The position numbers and the translations under genes are program-made. Below are positions 6,921 through 9,635 of a stretch of 9,635 bases of DNA, piece after piece; positions within the stretch are counted from its first letter, which is position 1, and each line of letters begins with the position of its first letter. The DNA is taken from NCBI GenBank assembly GCA_021204605.1, contig JAJPZD010000118.1, forward strand, positions 1 to 9,635. The letters are read 5' to 3'. Under the pieces are notes generated by a model. That model had not been told where the DNA came from. It saw only the letters and a list, made by a program, of their open reading frames with translations, and did no database searches. The DNA comes from Prevotella sp. GTDB taxonomy: Bacteria; Bacteroidota; Bacteroidia; Bacteroidales; Bacteroidaceae.

Positions 6921-8111
6921 TTAATATAATTCGTAATCAAGAAAACTACTTAAAGGGCGAATCTTTGCTCTATAAGTATTTATTCTTTGTTTAATATTAT
7001 TTGGTACTTTAAAATTCCGCAATAATCTATTGTCAAATTTCAAAACGATATAATAAACAGAATGTGATGGAGTGAAACCTAATTGTTCAAGTGTTTCCTT
7101 AGTCCATATTTGAAAGCAGCCTTTCTTTTTCAATTTGAATAATTGACAATCCTTTCCTGCCGTATGTAATAAAATATATTGCAAACGTTCAAAACCAGGA
7201 GTTATACACAAAGAACCCTTTGAATCTCCAGCACGAAGGTAACAAATGCCTGTCTCAATCATTTTTTGCTTAGTTTCTTTACGTACATGATTGACCAAAA
7301 CAGTTACCTCGTCTGGATTTTCTGAAATATATTTTTTCATGGCATTTAAACGCAACGGATTTTCTATATCTATTTTCCTTCGTCTTCCTAAACATAAATA
7401 CTCTTCCGACTCGTCTATACCAATAAATTTTCTATCTAAAAGATTTGCAGTTATGCCTGTAGAGCAACTGCCCGCGAAGGGATCAAGAATTATCTCTCCT
7501 ATTCTGGTTGAGGCCAGTATAATTCTATAAAGCAGACGTAATGGTTTTTGTGTGGGATGTTTTCCACAAGTTTTTTCCCACATTTCTACAGTGGGTAGTC
7601 TCCATACATCATGCATCAATAAACCACCATTTAATTGTTTCATCAATTCATAATTGAAATAGTGTATTGATTTTGGGGTTTTTCTTGCCCAAATAATATA
7701 TTCAGACGAAAAATTAAAATGTAGTTTCCCCCAAGTAGGTGTAGGATCAGTTTTGTGCCACGTAATTATGTTGATAATTTGGAATCCCTCATCCTTTAGA
7801 CATTTCTCAACAGAATATATATTGTGAAAAGTACCACATACCCATATTGTCCCATCGTATTTAAGAAGTGGCTTACAGGCTTGAATCCATTCTTGATTAA
7901 AACTATCAATAGTATCTGATGATTTTATCTTGTCCCATTCACCTTTATCAACAGGAACAATTTTATTTCCTTGAATTTTCTTACCTCCATTAGAAAGAAA
8001 ATAAGGAGGGTCTGCAAATATCATGTCAACTTGTTGATTTAGTTGGCGTAACACTTGTTTACAATCTCCATTATACAAAATAAAGTTATTATCGTTTGAT
8101 TGATAAAACAT
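6921..8111 (-). CDS. beta-class DNA adenine methyltransferase, DpnA/HinfI type, with C-terminal extension
   Basis: This is a 396-aa S-adenosylmethionine-dependent methyltransferase. Motif IV (DPPY, 34-37) precedes motif I (DPFAGSCSTG, 210-219), the order of the beta class that methylates adenine N6. The IFADPPYFLSNGG and VDKGEWDKI segments, the HNIYSV motif and CGKHPTQKP (182-190) resemble the second methyltransferase of the DpnII system (DpnA, GATC) and M.HinfI (GANTC). Target specificity is therefore not settled, but GAATTC is not the expected one. Motif I reads GSCSTG where GSGTTG is usual. Residues about 250-396 form an extension I do not recognise, far beyond DpnA and different from the M.HinfI tail. 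Its start overlaps the stop of the preceding gene in a TAATG junction, implying translational coupling. No nuclease for a second target is present. Confidence 0.9.
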   Translation of the reverse strand: MFYQSNDNNFILYNGDCKQVLRQLNQQVDMIFADPPYFLSNGGKKIQGNKIVPVDKGEWDKIKSSDTIDSFNQEWIQACKPLLKYDGTIWVCGTFHNIYSVEKCLKDEGFQIINIITWHKTDPTPTWGKLHFNFSSEYIIWARKTPKSIHYFNYELMKQLNGGLLMHDVWRLPTVEMWEKTCGKHPTQKPLRLLYRIILASTRIGEIILDPFAGSCSTGITANLLDRKFIGIDESEEYLCLGRRRKIDIENPLRLNAMKKYISENPDEVTVLVNHVRKETKQKMIETGICYLRAGDSKGSLCITPGFERLQYILLHTAGKDCQLFKLKKKGCFQIWTKETLEQLGFTPSHSVYYIVLKFDNRLLRNFKVPNNIKQRINTYRAKIRPLSSFLDYELY

Positions 8112-9049
8112 TATGATATATTGTTTTTTACTTTTTCGAAAAAATCATTAATACTGACATTCTCTAATATTTCGTATGATTTGGTTAAATTCACGTTCAT
8201 TTTTTCTCTATGTTTCTTAAAGAAACCTTTTAATGAACTATCTTTATCAACCATTATCGAATGACGATTTTCTTCAATGCAGACTCTTCCTGTTGTACCT
8301 GAGCCAGCAAAAAAATCCAAGACTAAAGAGCCTTCGTATGATAGTGATTTTACAAACCTACGAATTATTTCTGTCGGTTTCTGTGTAGAATGTCCAACCC
8401 GTTCCGCTGAGTTACCATTCAATCGTCCAATCTCCCAAACATTAGTAGGATTCTTCCCTTTCTCTATATTTTCTGGAATAAGTCTCTTATCTTTAAAAGC
8501 CAACTTTTTTGAATCTTCATCGTAAGGTATTCTAACAGCATTAAGGTCAAAAAAATATTTTTTTGTCTTTGATAACCAAATCGCTTCCTCATGACGATTT
8601 GCGAAATACCTGTGTGCACTCATTCCATTCTTATAATACCATATAACAAGGTTTACAAGTCTCAATTTAGTATAATGACGTATATAATACAAAATCTCCA
8701 ATAAATCACCTCTTTTCATGTCTTGGAACTGAAAACCACCAAATATAACACAATTTCCATTATCAGTCATTATACGATATATTTCATCTATCCATTGCTT
8801 CGCCCATTCTATATAGTTTGAAAACGTGTCCCAATAATCTATATCCAAATTGTATGGTGGGTCAATCAATATCAGTTGTACTGATGAATCTGGCAGATTT
8901 TTTAAAAAAGTTATTGCATCTTGAATATATATTGCATGATAAGTTTTATTAAAATTAGGAATATTCACACATGTACTATGCTTTATACCATCACGACATT
9001 GTTGAACCAATGTTCGCAGACCACTATTGAAATGTGATTTATTTGGCAT
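8111..9049 (-). CDS. rsrIM: M.RsrI-like beta-class DNA adenine methyltransferase (GAATTC)
   Basis: This 312-aa enzyme is the first gene of the operon and should methylate the inner adenine of GAATTC. It resembles M.RsrI (about 319 aa) along its length. Shared blocks are LPDSSVQLILIDPPYN with motif IV DPPY at 63-66, VIFGGFQFQ, NLVIWYYKNGMSAHRYFANRHEE, FFDLNAVRIPYDE, KGKNPTNVW, RLNGNSAERVGHSTQKP (STQKP 221-225), and motif I FFAGSGTTG at 246-254. M.RsrI and M.EcoRI belong to different structural classes, so this gene is not a duplicate of the methyltransferase at the operon's end. Being promoter-proximal, it would be translated before the nuclease, which suits protection of DNA when the operon enters a new cell. 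Its TAA stop overlaps the next start by one base. Confidence 0.95.
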   Translation of the reverse strand: MPNKSHFNSGLRTLVQQCRDGIKHSTCVNIPNFNKTYHAIYIQDAITFLKNLPDSSVQLILIDPPYNLDIDYWDTFSNYIEWAKQWIDEIYRIMTDNGNCVIFGGFQFQDMKRGDLLEILYYIRHYTKLRLVNLVIWYYKNGMSAHRYFANRHEEAIWLSKTKKYFFDLNAVRIPYDEDSKKLAFKDKRLIPENIEKGKNPTNVWEIGRLNGNSAERVGHSTQKPTEIIRRFVKSLSYEGSLVLDFFAGSGTTGRVCIEENRHSIMVDKDSSLKGFFKKHREKMNVNLTKSYEILENVSINDFFEKVKNNIS

Positions 9050-9071
9050 GATATCATTATTTTAGTATATA

Positions 9072-9089
9072 GGCTTTTGGGAAAAAACC
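9072..9089 (-). promoter_or_regulatory. hairpin in the 5' leader of the restriction-modification operon
   Basis: On the minus strand GGTTTTT (9089-9083) pairs with AAAAGCC (9078-9072) through seven pairs, including one G-U, around a four-base UCCC loop. The hairpin ends 22 bases upstream of the first start codon and lies within the predicted 5' leader, so it could affect translation of the first methyltransferase. It has no run of U after it and is not a terminator. Confidence 0.35.
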
Positions 9090-9091
9090 TT

Positions 9092-9103
9092 ATATTACAA
9101 TAT
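9092..9103. promoter_or_regulatory. operator-like inverted repeat at the predicted transcription start
   Basis: ATATT-AC-AATAT is a perfect 5-bp inverted repeat with a two-base centre. It begins about 7 bases past the -7 element, over the expected transcription start. Many type II systems control their operon with a small C protein; no such gene is present here. If the repeat is an operator, the likeliest ligand is one of the methyltransferases or a host regulator. In AT-rich DNA a repeat this short may be chance. Confidence 0.25.
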
Positions 9104-9109
9104 TCAATG

Positions 9110-9140
9110 CAAATATAACAATTTTAACTGAAATATCACA
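9110..9140 (-). promoter_or_regulatory. promoter of the restriction-modification operon
   Basis: TATATTTG (complement of 9110-9117) fits the TAnnTTTG -7 element. After a 19-base spacer the -33 position holds TGTG (complement of 9137-9140), one base off TTTG. Transcription would start near 9103, leaving a leader of about 54 bases. It lies between the kdsD stop and the first methyltransferase and is the only good promoter candidate for the four-gene operon. Confidence 0.5.
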
Positions 9141-9225
9141 GATAAGTAAATGAATTACTCAAGTTTTGCAAGTTAAAAAATTTGAAAAAAATCAAAGAGA
9201 TTTCTATAAATCGCAGCAATAGATC

Positions 9226-9238
9226 TTTCACGACAACC
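9226..9238. repeat. right copy of the 13-base direct repeat
   Basis: TTTCACGACAACC spans the last codons and stop (TGA) of kdsD and matches the left copy at 4855-4867 in 12 of 13 bases. Immediately to its left the sequence becomes strongly AT-rich and no longer codes for KdsD, so it marks the right edge of the restriction-modification block. Confidence 0.5.
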
Positions 9239-9635
9239 TTTTCCCCAAACTGCCGCCGGGGTGCAATTGTGCAAAATCGGAAGCCTTGAAATGGCGCATT
9301 TCCATTAATGCGCATGCAATGGCATCTCCCATTGCCAACATTGCCGTTGTAGATGATGTGGGAGCCAAATTCAAAGGACAGGCCTCATGCTTTACGGCAA
9401 CATTCAAATGGCAAGTCGCATACTGCGCCAACAATGAATCGGGATTACCCGTCATACTGATAATCGGTATTTTTTGCTCATGCAACAACGGCAAGAACCT
9501 AAGTAATTCTTCTGTATTCCCGGAATAGGAAATAGCCAACACCACATCATCGGGAGTAAAAACGCCCAAATCTCCATGATAAACATCCAATGGATTTACG
9601 GAAAATGAAGGGGTTCCCGTACTTGACAGTGTGGC
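9228..9635 (-). CDS. kdsD: arabinose-5-phosphate isomerase, SIS domain only, 5' end outside the window
   Basis: KdsD converts ribulose 5-phosphate to arabinose 5-phosphate, the first step to Kdo for lipopolysaccharide. The frame is open to the window edge, giving 135 residues without the start. It begins ATLSSTGTPSFSVNP and continues HGDLGVFTPDDVVLAISYSGNTEE (phosphosugar-binding loop), MTGNPDS, EACPLNLAPTSSTT and FAQLHPGGSLGKRLS, then a stop. All are KpsF/GutQ/KdsD hallmarks. Classic KdsD enzymes (about 328 aa) continue after GKRL with two CBS domains; here the protein ends at that point, exactly where the AT-rich block starts. SIS-only isomerases are known, so it may be complete and functional. 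Truncation by the insertion is the alternative. I found no CBS remnant elsewhere in the window. Confidence 0.92.
   Translation of the reverse strand, partial: ATLSSTGTPSFSVNPLDVYHGDLGVFTPDDVVLAISYSGNTEELLRFLPLLHEQKIPIISMTGNPDSLLAQYATCHLNVAVKHEACPLNLAPTSSTTAMLAMGDAIACALMEMRHFKASDFAQLHPGGSLGKRLS

Larger units (their letters stand above)
4868..9225. mobile_element. probable inserted restriction-modification block
   Basis: The stretch between the two 13-base repeats holds the three methyltransferases and the nuclease. Hand counts on single 60-base rows gave about 27-33 % G+C inside the block, against 33-50 % in the flippase and about 47 % in kdsD. No integrase, transposase or terminal inverted repeats are visible, so it is not a self-mobile element by sequence. 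Restriction-modification units are known to insert with target duplications without a dedicated recombinase, which fits what is seen. EcoRI itself is plasmid-borne, whereas this copy lies among core genes. Confidence 0.55.

Noticed and set aside
6914..6940. ATG at 6940 as the start of the nuclease
   Set aside because: It adds nine residues not found in EcoRI and overlaps the preceding gene, whereas 6913 gives exactly 277 residues with catalytic positions in register.
4868..9225. CRISPR array, toxin-antitoxin pair or transposase in the AT-rich block
   Set aside because: No regularly spaced repeats, small toxin-like genes or transposase motifs were seen on either strand; all substantial frames are the four restriction-modification genes or their shadows.

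Overview
The window comes from the chromosome of a Bacteroidota species. A Prevotella-like member of the Bacteroidales is my best guess, but the genus is inference. Two things support the phylum: the cluster rplM-rpsI-rpsB-tsf in that order, and several promoters of the Bacteroidota type (TTTG or TTG, a 19-21 base spacer, then TAnnTTTG) in place of -35/-10 boxes. Every gene I accept lies on the minus strand, so transcription runs from high to low coordinates.

Reading in the direction of transcription: (1) 9635-9228, the 3' part of kdsD (arabinose-5-phosphate isomerase, sugar-isomerase domain only). (2) 9225-4868, an AT-rich block holding a four-gene restriction-modification operon. Its genes are an M.RsrI-like adenine methyltransferase, a second beta-class adenine methyltransferase of the DpnA/HinfI type with a C-terminal extension, an EcoRI/RsrI-type endonuclease with every key residue in place, and an M.EcoRI-like adenine methyltransferase. 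(3) 4850-3417, a polysaccharide flippase of the WzxC/TuaB type. (4) 3367-249, a promoter, a leader and the ribosomal operon L13-S9-S2-EF-Ts, with a structured RNA-like spacer before S2. (5) 248-1, a hairpin terminator, a promoter and the first 55 bases of a tRNA-Pro(GGG) that runs off the window.

The main point of interest is the restriction-modification operon. In the two classic GAATTC systems, EcoRI and RsrI, the endonucleases are homologous but the partner methyltransferases belong to unrelated classes. Here homologues of both methyltransferases flank one endonuclease, and that endonuclease looks intermediate between EcoRI and RsrI. A third methyltransferase of probably different specificity sits between them. 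The promoter-proximal M.RsrI-like enzyme would be made before the nuclease and the M.EcoRI-like one after it. GAATTC would then be protected twice by unrelated enzymes, while the third enzyme has no matching nuclease here.

The block also looks inserted. A 13-base near-perfect direct repeat (12/13) lies at its two compositional edges, one copy across the kdsD stop codon and the other 5 bases upstream of the flippase start. This suggests that kdsD and the flippase were once adjacent, with the restriction-modification operon inserted between them and the target duplicated. The comparisons to EcoRI, RsrI, M.EcoRI, M.RsrI, DpnA and M.HinfI rest on remembered family sequences, not on an alignment run here.
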